From Bremia lactucae (lineage: Eukaryota; Oomycota; Peronosporomycetes; Peronosporales; Peronosporaceae): 64,000 nt of DNA. This document shows positions 31,306-41,768 of the stretch, one piece after another. Made by a program: the position numbers and the translations under genes. The notes beneath the pieces were generated by a model, which ran no database searches, was not told where the DNA came from, and saw only the letters and a program-made list of their open reading frames with translations. The stretch spans positions 1,310,385 through 1,374,384 of the forward strand of contig NC_090614.1 in assembly GCF_004359215.1 (NCBI RefSeq), written 5' to 3'. How positions within the stretch are numbered: the first letter of the stretch is position 1; each line of letters starts with the position of its first letter.

Positions 31306-32230
31306 CGCGAAATCGCGTCACGAGAAATTCACTAACTCGTTTCCGAACGGTAACACGGCTAATATCAGCCAGCCTATCGGCTAATACTCCCCCACCAAGC
31401 TCGGAGCCACGCAGAGGTATCATTAAAGGAACGCGTGGGGGGTGAGACCTTTGACATATAGCGGAGTAAAGCCTGTAGAGACATAAACATCTTTATTTAA
31501 CGCGATTTCCACCTTTAGGAGCATTGAGATCCAACGCTTTGGAGAGCACACACTGCGTAAAACGTCTTCAATGACGCGACTGATATGTTCAGTCTGACCA
31601 TCGGTCTGCGGATGGTCCGCGGTGGACATGTACAATCTGGTGCCAAGCACTCGGAAAATTAGTTTTCAGAATTTACCCGTGAAACGGGGATCTCGATCAG
31701 AGACATTTGCCGTGTTGGTGAAACACGAGATTGATGTACAGCCTTGCTGTACCTTCACCATCAATGGTATCTGGAACAGCCGCTAAGTGAGCAAATTTGC
31801 TCAGTCGGTCAACAAAGACCACTATGCTAGAGTTACCGGCCGAATATTTCGCTAGACCGTTAACAATATCCATACTAATGGACTCCCAACACCCTATAGG
31901 AACGGCAGACTTGCCCGTGGTGCAGCAGCATTCGCCGAGAGTTTAACCCTTTGGCAAGTTTTGCATGTGCGAACGTATGTGCTAACCTATTTTATAAATT
32001 TGGGCCACCAATAAATCTGACTTACAGAGCCGTAGGTCTTGTCTCTGCAAAATGACCACCAAGGACAGTATCGTGTGCCTCATAGAGAATTCGGTACTTC
32101 AAATCCTCATCATGAGGAACAACGGCGCGCGGAGGGTCTGCAGCGTCCGTGCAATAAAGCAATAGGTCGTTATCAATAGAAAATCGATGTAGTCTTGCAC
32201 GCAACGTGCCGACAATTTTAAACCCGAGTC
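31305..32230 (-). pseudogene. D integrase
   Basis: Minus-strand pieces: LFRIDNDLLLY-type start and HDTVLGGHFAETRT (zinc region) at 32,204-32,022. STADHPQTDGQTEHISRVIE at 31,630-31,560 contains the catalytic Glu in the usual TDGQTE context. GLTPHAFLMIPLRGSELGGG runs across 31,423. Frames are broken between. Confidence 0.7.
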
Positions 32231-32880
32231 AAAGTTTCTTAGGGCTCGTAGCAGAGCTACACACTGTTTATTCTTGGCGCAATCCGAACGCATTAAGTCA
32301 GTAATAGGCGACACGATAGTCGTTAAGTGAAAGAGCTCATAATCCGGCCTGCGTGATAACGCATCGGCCAAAGCATTCCGCTCACCAGGCATAGTTGTAC
32401 TTGACAAAAAAGATAGCCGTCGGGCCATTTGCTGTGAGAGATGGGGCGACTTAGTCGCCGTGCGTAATGACGCGTGATCTGTATATATCACAAACGGCTT
32501 AGAGCCGAGTAGATGAACTCTGAATTTGACGAGAGCATACTTCATCGCGAGTAACTCTTTTTCATTAAATGGGTAGTTTTTTTCAGCAGTTTTAAGCTGT
32601 CTAGACTCGAACGCAATTACACGTCACGCCCATCAACATCTGTTTGTAAGAGAGCACTGCAAATGGCAAAATCCAAAGCGTCACAGACGGCACTGAAAGG
32701 CCAATTTGGATTTGGCAGCGCCAGAATCGGGGCATAGATAAGACTATTCTAAACTTTTTGAATAGTATTATCTTCTGTGCTAGTCCAGCACCTTTCTGCA
32801 TCCATTTTAAGGAGATTAGATAATGGCCTAGCTAAACCAGCGTAGTTTTGCTATATTTGTGTAAAGAATTGGCGAGACCA
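32230..32880 (-). pseudogene. D RNase H
   Basis: 32,545-32,360 encodes MKYALVKFRVHLLGSKPF, YTDHASLRTATKSPHLS and NALADALSRRPDYE, the hallmark end of gypsy RNase H. The upstream connection part lies in broken frames to about 32,880. Confidence 0.75.
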
Positions 32881-32886
32881 AACCAC

Positions 32887-33720
32887 TTACGCATTTCCTT
32901 TTGGTTTTAAAAACCCGGCCAATCTACTATGGCTTTTTACCTTAGCGGGATCCGCTCTAAGGCCTCGCTTCTCGATGAAGCACCCTAGGAAAGGAATTTC
33001 TTCTGCGCCAAAAATGCATTTAGATGCATTGGCATACAATTTGTTTCTGCGCATACACTCGAACACTGCTCGCAAATGGTCAAAATGGTTATCACCATCC
33101 GACCGACCCTCCTTCGCACGACTATGGACAAATATGTCATCAAAAAAGTATGTGCATAATCTCAAGGAGGGCGGAACAGTTGCGTCACTAGACGATTAAA
33201 TGTTGCCGGGGCGTTGGAAAGTCCTTGTGGTATAAATAACCACTCTCATAGCATACCGCTTGGGGTGCTAACCGCCATAAGCGAGATATCGCTAGCTCAC
33301 ATGAGCAGTTGGTGATAACAATCGACTAAGTCAAATGCACTGTACATTGTACATCCCACCATATTGTTCTAAAGAAAATCTTTTTATGAATATGGGTTTG
33401 TGTTGGTATAGTGGTAGCGGTAAGCTTATTATAAGCATGTACAATGCGCCATTTACCATTTGGCTTTCTGACACAGAACGTCGGTATTGAATGGGGGCTT
33501 GCTTTCTCGTACCGTTCCCGCCGCATGCTTAGCACGGAAGAAATCGTCAATGACGTCACACTGTTCTCTTGGTAAATGCCACTATCGCGTGACACAGTAT
33601 TTGGTTCCCGGAACCAAGTCAATTCGCTTGACGGACACCTCTATCCGGAGGAAAAACAAATGGTGGATTGGTACATACCACATATTGGAACTTCTTAATC
33701 ACGAATAAAAGGATCCGTAG
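32887..33720 (-). pseudogene. D reverse transcriptase
   Basis: SPHSIPTFCVRKPNGKWRIV and HAYNKLTATTIPTQ (33,510-33,400) are the RT fingers and palm. FFDDIFVHSRAKEG near 33,145-33,100 holds the catalytic Asp-Asp pair, and YANASKCIFGAEEIPFLGC follows. A shift between 33,326 and 33,165 removes continuity. Confidence 0.75.
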
Positions 33721-34118
33721 GACTCTTATAGGATCGAAGGCCCACTCCGCGCACTAAGTGCAGCTTTTGTGTTACCCAGGACAGCTTCGCCCAGAAGTGA
33801 CAATGAGTTTAACTCAATCGTAAGGCGAATGACCATCATCTTAGATAAGTCACCAGCCTTCAAGGCGCGGTCGAATCCATCCATAACATTTCGTAAAAGA
33901 ATGTAACGAAGGGATTGCCGCAAGGCTAAATTTTCCCGTCAATGTTACCGGTTACATTAATTACAAGCGTGTGCAATTGCTCACTCGTATCACTTTGTAA
34001 GGGTAATAACGCTTCGCGTTTCTTCTGTCTTATAGTATAGACATTATGCCTCTAAGAGCCGGACCATTCACGTCCCCGAATTTTCCAGCCTGAATGGGTT
34101 CTATACCAGACATGGTGT

Positions 34119-35220
34119 TTAATTCGACATCCGACAAGGGGATAGTAATTCAACTTCCTTTACTAGCGAACGTTTACGTTTCACTTCACGTGCATTAGAA
34201 GGGTTTGAACCAAAATGCCCTGGCAAATCGCCGATAGTGTCACTATTGAAACTTAGTATGGTGCCACCTCGGCCGACCATATTCGGTGGAGTTCGACGTG
34301 CCACTCCACGTATCTCAGGGATATTGCACCCTTGAGGTCCTGACGAACCGCCAATAGTGTCACTGCTGACACTCAGTATGGTGCCACCTCGGCTGACCAC
34401 ACTCGGTGGACTTAGGCGTGCCACTCCACGTATCTTAGGAATATTACACCCTTGGTGGCTCGTCCTTAGGCCAACAACGCTTTCAGCATTCAGTGAATCG
34501 TTATTACAACGAGTGTCACTCGACGGAGTACGTGCCGTCCCACTTCCTTCTTCTGAATCGAGCTCAGAATTAATGTTTTTAACATTGGAGTTTACTAACT
34601 CAGACATTCCAATGTCTAACGCACTGACATACTCATTCAATGATCCGCGCCAATAGCGCTTGTGTTGCCTAGCAAAGGTGGGTTCATGACTCTCCAGAAT
34701 TTCGCTAGGAACATTGCGCGTGGCACCTAAGGACTTAGATTCCCAATCGTATACATGGCTCATAGCGTTCAAGCCAGGCCATACCAAGGATGAGATCATA
34801 TCTCGAATCCAAATTAAGGACGAGACAGCGTTCCATACTGTCAAAGTCAGAAACTACATACCTAAGTTCAATGGAACTTTAAAAACAGTGACACGAGTCC
34901 CAGTCGCTTAGCGAACAGTTATTGTATCACTTTCATGCACTTTAAGCGCCTCAACGTATTGTTGACTTTCTTTTAAGGGAAAGGCGTCGAGCATAATTGC
35001 AAGACGCTCCTGAGTCAATTAAAATTGACCACGGCTTATCAAAGCCCTTCACGATCGCTTGAGCGACTAGCAAGCCAGGCTTGTACTCTCGCCCCGTGCC
35101 ATCTCGCACTAAGCTAATTGGGGCTAGGTTCTGTTTACTCTCACCTCCTAGAGATTCAACATAGCCTAGATCTTCCCCAGAACGGCGGCCCGTACCTACT
35201 GGGTATCGACATTTTCCCGC
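34119..35220 (-). pseudogene. D protease and spacer
   Basis: The minus strand from about 35,200 covers zinc-knuckle/protease boundary sequence. LSHVYDWESKSLGA-like sequence near 34,740 is the end of the protease domain. The next 210 codons (34,844-34,119) are an open spacer rich in Ser/Gly that includes the tandem repeat. The catalytic motif is not intact. Confidence 0.55.
34213..34450 (-). repeat. Tandem duplication (2 x about 120 bp) in D protease-RT spacer
   Basis: Two adjacent copies encode about 40 residues each around GCNIPxIRGVAR, GRGGTILS and SDTIG, differing at scattered positions. The repeat is in frame. Confidence 0.7.
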
Positions 35221-36250
35221 ACCGTGCCAGATCTCTGGTATAGGTCGGAGTTGGTGCTCTTCCGAGGTTTACGCGAATTACGTAGGGGCGAGCCGGACGT
35301 AAATGTTTGTGCTTCCGCACATATAACATCGACGGATGGTGTTATGCTGTTCCGCAGCTTGAAAAGCCTCATTCCCCTTCCCACGAGGCTAAGATCCAAT
35401 GGTTCCGGTCTATTAGGCGGTATTCATGTGCTCGGAGAGCTTGTTTGGTAAACAGGTAAGCTAATGCGAGCAGACTTAAAGTCGAACTCAGCGCGTAGCG
35501 CTATGGCAACTGCCTCTTCATAAGTAGCAGGATGATATCGAAATAACTTCATCCGGACAACGCCCTCATTGAAACACCCCATAAAGATTGTTACAAAAAT
35601 TGCTTCTTGCACCGGGTCTTGATGCATAAATGCAATGAGAGTTCTTAACTCCTGGACAAAGCCCCTAAGGTTCTATTACCCTGTCGAGTCGCTACGAGCC
35701 GTGCTCGCATGCGAAAAGCATGATCAGGTGGTGCAAACATGCTGGTCATTTGCTGTTTCAGCGAATCTTATGAGGGAAAAGCGTCGTTTATCGACGTGCT
35801 GCACGATAGTTACCACTCCATGACTCTACCCCCAAGTTTGGAAATGGTCATAGCCACCTTTTGCCGTTCTGTTAAGAAAAAGGCGGAATCAATGGACATT
35901 TCCATCTGCTTAATCCAAAAAGGGAGATTTTCTCCCTCTTTTCCCTCAAATGTCTTCACACATACAGCTAGAGAGCGAATTCTCAGCTCTAAATCAGGTA
36001 CAGAGATGTACCGGGTTGGCATAGATGCCGCTAAGTGGTCCTAAACCTGACCGATCAGGGAAGCTTCGTATCGCATGAAGGCTTGAAGCCTTACATGCAG
36101 GACCTCTGGTCCCTGGGAGATAATGAATTCCACGTGTTTAAGCCCAAGTAACGTTTTGAGCTTGTCATAAGCTGCGCGTTGCGCTTCTGACACAGTCTGG
36201 AATCTCTTCCATTTCGTGAGGGTTTAGTCTTGTAAAGACTCAGGCGTAGG
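35220..36250 (-). pseudogene. D gag
   Basis: Three minus-strand blocks are typical of the retrotransposon gag domain: [20 protein letters not shown] (36,022-35,810), PVQEAIFVTIFMGCFNEGVV, and TYEEAVAIALRAEFDFKSAR (35,627-35,424). They are in separated frames. No start remains near the LTR that keeps the frame open. Confidence 0.7.
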
Positions 36251-36251
36251 T

Positions 36252-36690
36252 TGACTACGAGTGCTACCAGGTGTAGCGGAGGTACCTCGCTCCTTAAGTC
36301 AGAGGGAGACATTTAGACTCAGAGAGTGTCTTAGTTCTATTAAATTAAGGGGCTTAACAACTCAGGGAGTCGTGCAAGCTATTAAAGCTTAATGAATCTT
36401 AGTTCAAGGGATTCAGGGGTTCGTAGAACCAAAACAAGCTAATTTAAAAAGTGCCCGCATATTCTATTAATACATGAAAAAACAAAGGCTAACGAGTATA
36501 TTACCTTAGAAAGGCTTCTATCTCTTACAGAACAATGCGCAAGCCTTAGGAAGGCACTCAACGCTTTAAGACTAAAATGTGAACTGCACTTTATTTAATT
36601 ATTCAATCTAAAGCCTTCTATAATATAGCAAATATGTAAATTTATCTAACAACGGTTAACGGTTACCTTAAAAGGTACACCACGGGTACA
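36252..36690 (-). repeat. D 5' LTR and adjacent primer-binding site
   Basis: The LTR end is TGTAGCGG at 36,272 on the plus strand. On its left lies the complement of CCTGGTAGCACTCGTAGTCA (36,252-36,271), the same primer site used by A and B elements. The LTR is about 60 bp shorter than the 3' copy because of a deletion near its biological start. Confidence 0.75.
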
Positions 36691-36855
36691 TCAATTATGC
36701 TAATTACAAAATCTTCCAAAAAATAACATTAAAAAACTGTTATTCTTGTTTCTTTACATGAAAATCACAAAATACAACGTAGCATTGAATCATATTAAAA
36801 AGCTTCTACGAAAGCGTCATGCATACCAAAAAATCAACAATCTATATCTTCGGGC

Positions 36856-39800
36856 TTACAGCCATTTCCACTCGGGACTCTCGCGCGTCAAACTGTCGAC
36901 GAAATCGTCAAACGACACCCCCGCAGCTTTACAAAGTTTGCTCAGCTTTCGAATCTGTTGCTTGCTCAATGGACGCAACGTCTTTGGATTTGTCAATTTC
37001 GTGCGTTTCATCGACGTGTTTACATTACTACTCTTCTTCTCGTCTTCCGGCTCGTCATCAATCACTTTCCGTCCACCACCTGCGCGATATTCCTTCTCCT
37101 GAGCTTCACCAATAATCGTCAACCTTCCAGACTCGACCAACCACTTTTCCGTACACAACGAGTTGTAAAACTCTTCACTATGCGAAATCATAATGACCCC
37201 CCCTGCATACTGTCGAATCCCATCCGCAAGAGCTCCCAAAGCCGCTCGATCGAGGTAATTCGTCGGTTCATCCAAGACCAACAAATGTGGACGATTCCAC
37301 ATCGCAGACGCAATCACAAGCTTCACCTTTTGACCTCCCGACAAACCTCGAATTTTCCCGTGTGTTCCAAACTCGGCAGGTAATGCAAAATCATCCAAAT
37401 GCCGTTGAATCTCCTTGGTCGTTAACGGCCGTAGATCCAATCCACCGGCTAATGTTGCTTGTCGAATATCTTCGGCTTCGGCCAACGCACCAAGTCCCAT
37501 TTCCTGCAATTGTTCCAGTGTATAGCGTTTATTATGACGTTCGGTCAGCCCAACGAGTTGACACTCATACTCGAGCGTCCCACGTTTGCCTTTCGTCCTC
37601 GAAACAATCTTTTCTACTTGTCCTTGTTTCTTGCCAACCAACTGTTGTTCCTCTTCCGTCTGCTGTAGATTCACGTGATCACTTAATTCTCGATCAATTC
37701 CATTCTCACCTCCAAATCGCCATTGAAAGTACTCGACGGGACTACTATCCAAATGCTTTTCCACGTGATGAAACGAATGCTGCGCCACGTACGCTACCCG
37801 CACGGCATGGTGTTTCCAAAACGAACCACTATCCGGCGCGGTTTCTTGGACAATCATTTTAATCAACGTTGATTTCCCAGCCCCATTGACACCAATCACG
37901 GCGACCCGTGAGGCCAAACAAAGTTTGACCGATACATTATCCAATTGTGGCGTGGACGCCCCCGGATACGTAAACGTTGCATTCTCAAGGGTTAAAATTC
38001 GACGGGTCATGGAAGTAATTCCCTCCAATCGTCCTGGTTCCGGGAGTCGAAAAACTAACTCCGACGATTCGAGATTGTAGTAATGTTTCGCTTCCGGATG
38101 CACGTCCACAAATGCCGATAATGTCATTGCATACAATACTAATTTCTTGCTTTCATAGTGGAAAATATCCGTACACACGGCATCCAAGAATCCCGTATCG
38201 TGCGACACTAATAACACCGTCATAGTCGTCAATGATTGCAAGTACGCAATGAGCCACTGAACCGCATGTACGTCCAAATGATTCGTCGGTTCATCCAGCA
38301 GTAACACATCCGCATTAAACAACATGGCACGTGCAAGTGCGAGTTTCATACGCCATCCTCCTGAAAGCGCCTCAATCGTGCCTTCTAACATTGTTGTAGT
38401 AAATCCAATGGTCGTCAATGTCGTGACGATGTTTTCCCGACTTTGATGCGCTAATTCTGGTGCAAGACACATGGAATCTAGCAACGATCCTTGACTTGTT
38501 ACAATGTCTTCATGTTGGACATAGACGCATCGTAACGACTCGGGAAGACCTTCAATGGCTCCCGTCGCAAGGTTTCGCATCAATGTCGTCTTGCCCACGC
38601 CATTTTGACCAATTAAACCATACCGATGACCTCGTGTGAGGCGTAATCGAGCATTGCGTAGTAAAATCTTACCCCCGTACGCTAAGGAAAAGTCCAAGTC
38701 ACACACGTCGTTGGGATCATTTGAACGTATTCGTGTTTCCACGACGCCTCCACCGGCAACACACAGCGCTTCACACACGAGTTGGGCGTCTGAACACGCT
38801 AGATATGGCTCAAGATACGGCATGACAATAGCATGCCACTCCATACCACGTTCTTGCGTCGATACTTCGGTACACACGTCGGTTATATACGCCATGATAA
38901 AGTCAGTGCATCCAGGCAAAAGGAAGGGCTCGAGCGCTTCCTGAAACGCGTTTAAAATCGTCGTTTCAAGCCGCGTACGGACCGTAATCGGGTCGTCTTC
39001 CATGACTTGACCATTCCCCGCCGCTTCGACTAAATGCGCACGCGCTTCTTTTGCTGCATCAACGACTTCCGCGTCAATTAATCGATCAATTGCCGTATCG
39101 AGTTGCGGCAGCAAGAGAGGTACAAATGGCATCACATCCGATGGACGTACGACAAGACGACACATGCTGTCGATAATCTTAGAAGCTTTGCGTTTAAGAG
39201 ACGAACTTCGGATGCTCGTATCCCGTAGGGCCTTGTGTAAGAGCGGCGCAATGAGCGCAAGTGTTGGGGCATCGACATTGGCAACAAATGTTGTGGCAAG
39301 GAGACTGTCAATAGCTTCCATAGTGTCTTCGGGACGCGCAATTACACCCACGAGAATGGGGACGAGGGGGACGACGTCGTCATTTTGAATGGTGGAACAC
39401 ACGGCTATAAGAGCATCAATTGACGCGGTTTGGACTTGTTTCTTTGTATCCCAAACGTATTCGGAGACAATGGGGATGAGTTCGGGTAACCATCGCGACA
39501 CCTCGTCCTTGGCGGTAAGACTTAATTCTTTCAGCAACTTGAGTGCCGCAACTTTACTTTGCCATTGCCGCAACTGAAACGAGTGGTACAGTTGCTTGAG
39601 TAACGTATGCAGTGCTAATGGGTTAATTTTGTGGGCAATGGTCGTGGCTAATAAAGCTGCGACGGACTTGACCGCATGTTCCGAGTCGGCGTGACGCTGC
39701 ATGATGCTTGGCAATTGCTCTACAATGATAGGTTCCATCACGAACGTAAGCTCTTCGCGCTTGCACAGCGCGAGGTACGCTAGCAGCGCCCCTTCCCGAG

Positions 39801-40236
39801 CTGTCGTAGGCTTCGCGTTTAAATGCGTTTGCAGCAGGTCGAGTACGTAAATACCCGCTGGACTAGCCACGCCAAGAATGTCAATCGCCACTACAATGTC
39901 AGCTACGGCGGCCATGCGCTCGCTTTTCGACGAGAACGACGCGACAAGACTCGACAGGATCCGATCCAGTTGCGTCTTGATCGCTTCCAAGTCGTCAAGC
40001 GCCTTCAATGCCGCGCATTGTGCTTCAGACGCGAGCTGACGCAATTCGTCGTCGACTGAGGACGCTGACGTGTCCGACGGCGGGGGCGTTGGCTTCTTGT
40101 GCACCACGGGCATCTCCGAGCTGTACGACGGTGCGTGAAGAAGCTCGGGCTCCTGCTCTGTCAATTTGCTCTGCGACATAGCGGTTGCCATCAGGGCGTC
40201 GGCCGCGGCTTTGCGTGTACGCTGTCCCTTGCCCAT
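36856..40236 (-). CDS. Elongation factor 3-like ABC-F ATPase
   Basis: An unbroken 1,126-residue protein counted from MGKGQRTRK; an ATG three codons upstream is less likely. The layout is that of eEF3/New1. A HEAT-repeat N-terminal half runs to about residue 420. ABC domain 1 has Walker A GQNGVGKTT near 545, signature LSGGW near 625 and Walker B LLLDEPTNHLD near 650. ABC domain 2 has Walker A GVNGAGKST near 785, a chromodomain-like insertion (about 840-920), signature LSGGQ near 965 and LVLDEPTNYLD near 990. A Lys-rich C-terminal tail follows. eEF3 binds the ribosome and uses ATP to help release E-site tRNA; it is known in fungi, oomycetes and some algae. The tail (LRPLSKQQIRKLSKLCKAAG) may form an extra helical unit. 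It is intact and intron-free between retrotransposons. Confidence 0.92.
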   Translation of the reverse strand: MGKGQRTRKAAADALMATAMSQSKLTEQEPELLHAPSYSSEMPVVHKKPTPPPSDTSASSVDDELRQLASEAQCAALKALDDLEAIKTQLDRILSSLVASFSSKSERMAAVADIVVAIDILGVASPAGIYVLDLLQTHLNAKPTTAREGALLAYLALCKREELTFVMEPIIVEQLPSIMQRHADSEHAVKSVAALLATTIAHKINPLALHTLLKQLYHSFQLRQWQSKVAALKLLKELSLTAKDEVSRWLPELIPIVSEYVWDTKKQVQTASIDALIAVCSTIQNDDVVPLVPILVGVIARPEDTMEAIDSLLATTFVANVDAPTLALIAPLLHKALRDTSIRSSSLKRKASKIIDSMCRLVVRPSDVMPFVPLLLPQLDTAIDRLIDAEVVDAAKEARAHLVEAAGNGQVMEDDPITVRTRLETTILNAFQEALEPFLLPGCTDFIMAYITDVCTEVSTQERGMEWHAIVMPYLEPYLACSDAQLVCEALCVAGGGVVETRIRSNDPNDVCDLDFSLAYGGKILLRNARLRLTRGHRYGLIGQNGVGKTTLMRNLATGAIEGLPESLRCVYVQHEDIVTSQGSLLDSMCLAPELAHQSRENIVTTLTTIGFTTTMLEGTIEALSGGWRMKLALARAMLFNADVLLLDEPTNHLDVHAVQWLIAYLQSLTTMTVLLVSHDTGFLDAVCTDIFHYESKKLVLYAMTLSAFVDVHPEAKHYYNLESSELVFRLPEPGRLEGITSMTRRILTLENATFTYPGASTPQLDNVSVKLCLASRVAVIGVNGAGKSTLIKMIVQETAPDSGSFWKHHAVRVAYVAQHSFHHVEKHLDSSPVEYFQWRFGGENGIDRELSDHVNLQQTEEEQQLVGKKQGQVEKIVSRTKGKRGTLEYECQLVGLTERHNKRYTLEQLQEMGLGALAEAEDIRQATLAGGLDLRPLTTKEIQRHLDDFALPAEFGTHGKIRGLSGGQKVKLVIASAMWNRPHLLVLDEPTNYLDRAALGALADGIRQYAGGVIMISHSEEFYNSLCTEKWLVESGRLTIIGEAQEKEYRAGGGRKVIDDEPEDEKKSSNVNTSMKRTKLTNPKTLRPLSKQQIRKLSKLCKAAGVSFDDFVDSLTRESPEWKWL

Positions 40237-41041
40237 GTCAAGCAATTATTTATTGTGGCTATGTCGTTAGAAAGCGGTGGGTGGCCCGCGATGCGATGAA
40301 GGCGTTCGAACCAGCCAAATTCGGGAATTTCTTTCTCGCCTGTTTCGGAACGGACGCGTCAGAGGCGACACATGTCTCAGGTGCTGAGATTTTGTGGTTT
40401 GTAGCCAATCAATGACCATTCCCAATGTCGCGCTGGCTCTTTTGATGGGCAACTGAAGCACGTGCTTCGCTCCTACGATGCGCTTATAATAGAAACAATG
40501 AGAAAAGTTACAGACGCAATTTGCTTGCGACTTGGCTCAAATAAAAAAGGGACCTCTATTTGGGAGCTTAGAAAAGTAACGACAAGTACATGAAATTCAT
40601 TGGCCAATATCGGAATTTTGAAATCAGATATGGATTGGTGGCCATCGCCTAACTTTGTAGCACCTTTTTGTAACGTTCTTGTTTCGCGAAACACGATGTG
40701 ATACTACTAATTCGATCTGGATGCAATGCTTGGACACTGCTTTTATTATTATGTTACAGATGTTTGCTGCCGGGGACAGATTTGCTTTTGCCTCTTCAGC
40801 GATCAAATGCTTGATTTAAATAAATATGAAGCAAATATTTGAGTTACGAGGAAGCATGCAATGCATGCAATCCATCGCAGCTACAATTTAATTGAAGTCT
40901 ATTATCAGCATTTTGTTTATGCCTTGTAACGCTGTAGATTTGCATTTATAGAAAATTATATACACAAAAAAACGAGGAACATTGGCTCTACTGTAAAGAA
41001 TTGGAGATTTGATTTTAATAATTTTAAAATAAAGTGCAAAA
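40237..41041. other. Upstream region of the eEF3 gene, no gene seen
   Basis: No coding frame is recognisable. The eEF3 promoter should lie in the first few hundred bases. The right half is AT-rich. Confidence 0.5.
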
Positions 41042-41432
41042 TGTAACTGTGTAAAGTTACATGAAATGAACACTTAAAGGTTGTTAATTAATATATTATC
41101 TAAAAGGTAGATAATTTTTGGAAAATATTACTTTAAATAGTAATATTTGGAAAGCTTATCCATTGGTAGATAAGGGCCATTATATCTACTTGCTCCAAGG
41201 ACCAGTCAGCTATTTTGTGTTAGTTTATAATTAAGTTAGTATTAAATATAGAAACGAAGGAACTTAATTATAGTTAATACAGTTTACTTTAAACCCTCTC
41301 TAAAGCAGAAGTTTGAAGAGAGATTTCCTCTGCACGTACTAGTGTTCGTGAAGTGACGTGAGGCACCACTCGCACTGAAGCAGTGAAGTGAGCTTGTACT
41401 GAAGCTGCACGAGTCGGCAGTGCCCCGGTACA
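41042..41432 (+). repeat. A1 5' LTR
   Basis: Starts TGTAACTGTGTAAAGTTACA, ends GTGCCCCGGTACA. It carries the family's two hairpins near its start (ATTATCTAAAAGGTAGATAAT and ATATTACTTTAAATAGTAATAT). It is about 60 bp shorter than the copy at 49,025. Confidence 0.85.
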
Positions 41433-41454
41433 CCTGGTAGCACTTTGTAGTCCG
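41433..41454 (+). promoter_or_regulatory. A1 primer-binding site
   Basis: CC spacer then TGGTAGCACTTTGTAGTCCG directly after the LTR. The sequence recurs next to the 5' LTRs of A2 and B2 and, slightly changed, B1 and D. The first eight bases fit the 3' end of an initiator-Met-type tRNA; the exact primer is not proven. Confidence 0.65.
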
Positions 41455-41482
41455 TCCAAGGACCATAGTTCTATCATCTAAC

Positions 41483-41768
41483 ATGGACATATTAGATGAT
41501 AATGGAAATACGCATCACATTTCGCGTGATAGCTACTCCTTTCTAAGTGACATAGAAAGGAGTGCGGTCGAACGAATGATGTCGATCGTAGGGAATGATG
41601 CCATCTTTGTAACGGGAGAACCCATGGACCTCTCTTACGTCGAAAGCGAGAGACCTCGCTTTTCGAGCAATAAGCGATTGCAGAAATGCCATCGCTGCCA
41701 AAAATTAGGACACTACGCTCACGAGTGTAGTGCCCCACGCCCAGTACCGAAAGGTACTGAACGTAATT
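41483..41768 (+). pseudogene. A1 gag, capsid deleted
   Basis: It opens MDILDDNGNTHHISRDSYSF and runs to IVGNDAIF, then jumps to EPMDLSYVESERP and the zinc knuckle CHRCQKLGHYAHEC (C-x2-C-x4-H-x4-C, intact). The A2 copy has well over 150 capsid residues at this point, so the capsid was deleted in frame. Confidence 0.75.

Larger units (their letters stand above)
28942..36690 (-). mobile_element. Ty3/gypsy chromovirus D, both LTRs, decayed
   Basis: Same-orientation LTRs sit at 28,942-29,423 (3') and 36,272-36,690 (5'). Minus-strand order from the right is gag, protease, spacer with tandem repeat, RT, RNase H, integrase, chromodomain, then a plus-strand accessory frame. A short RT fragment of family E sits inside the integrase. 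Many lesions are present. I cannot define a convincing target duplication. Confidence 0.8.

Noticed and set aside
34357..34656. 99-codon plus-strand frame in D
   Set aside because: Shadow of the open Ser/Gly-rich spacer containing the tandem repeat on the minus strand.
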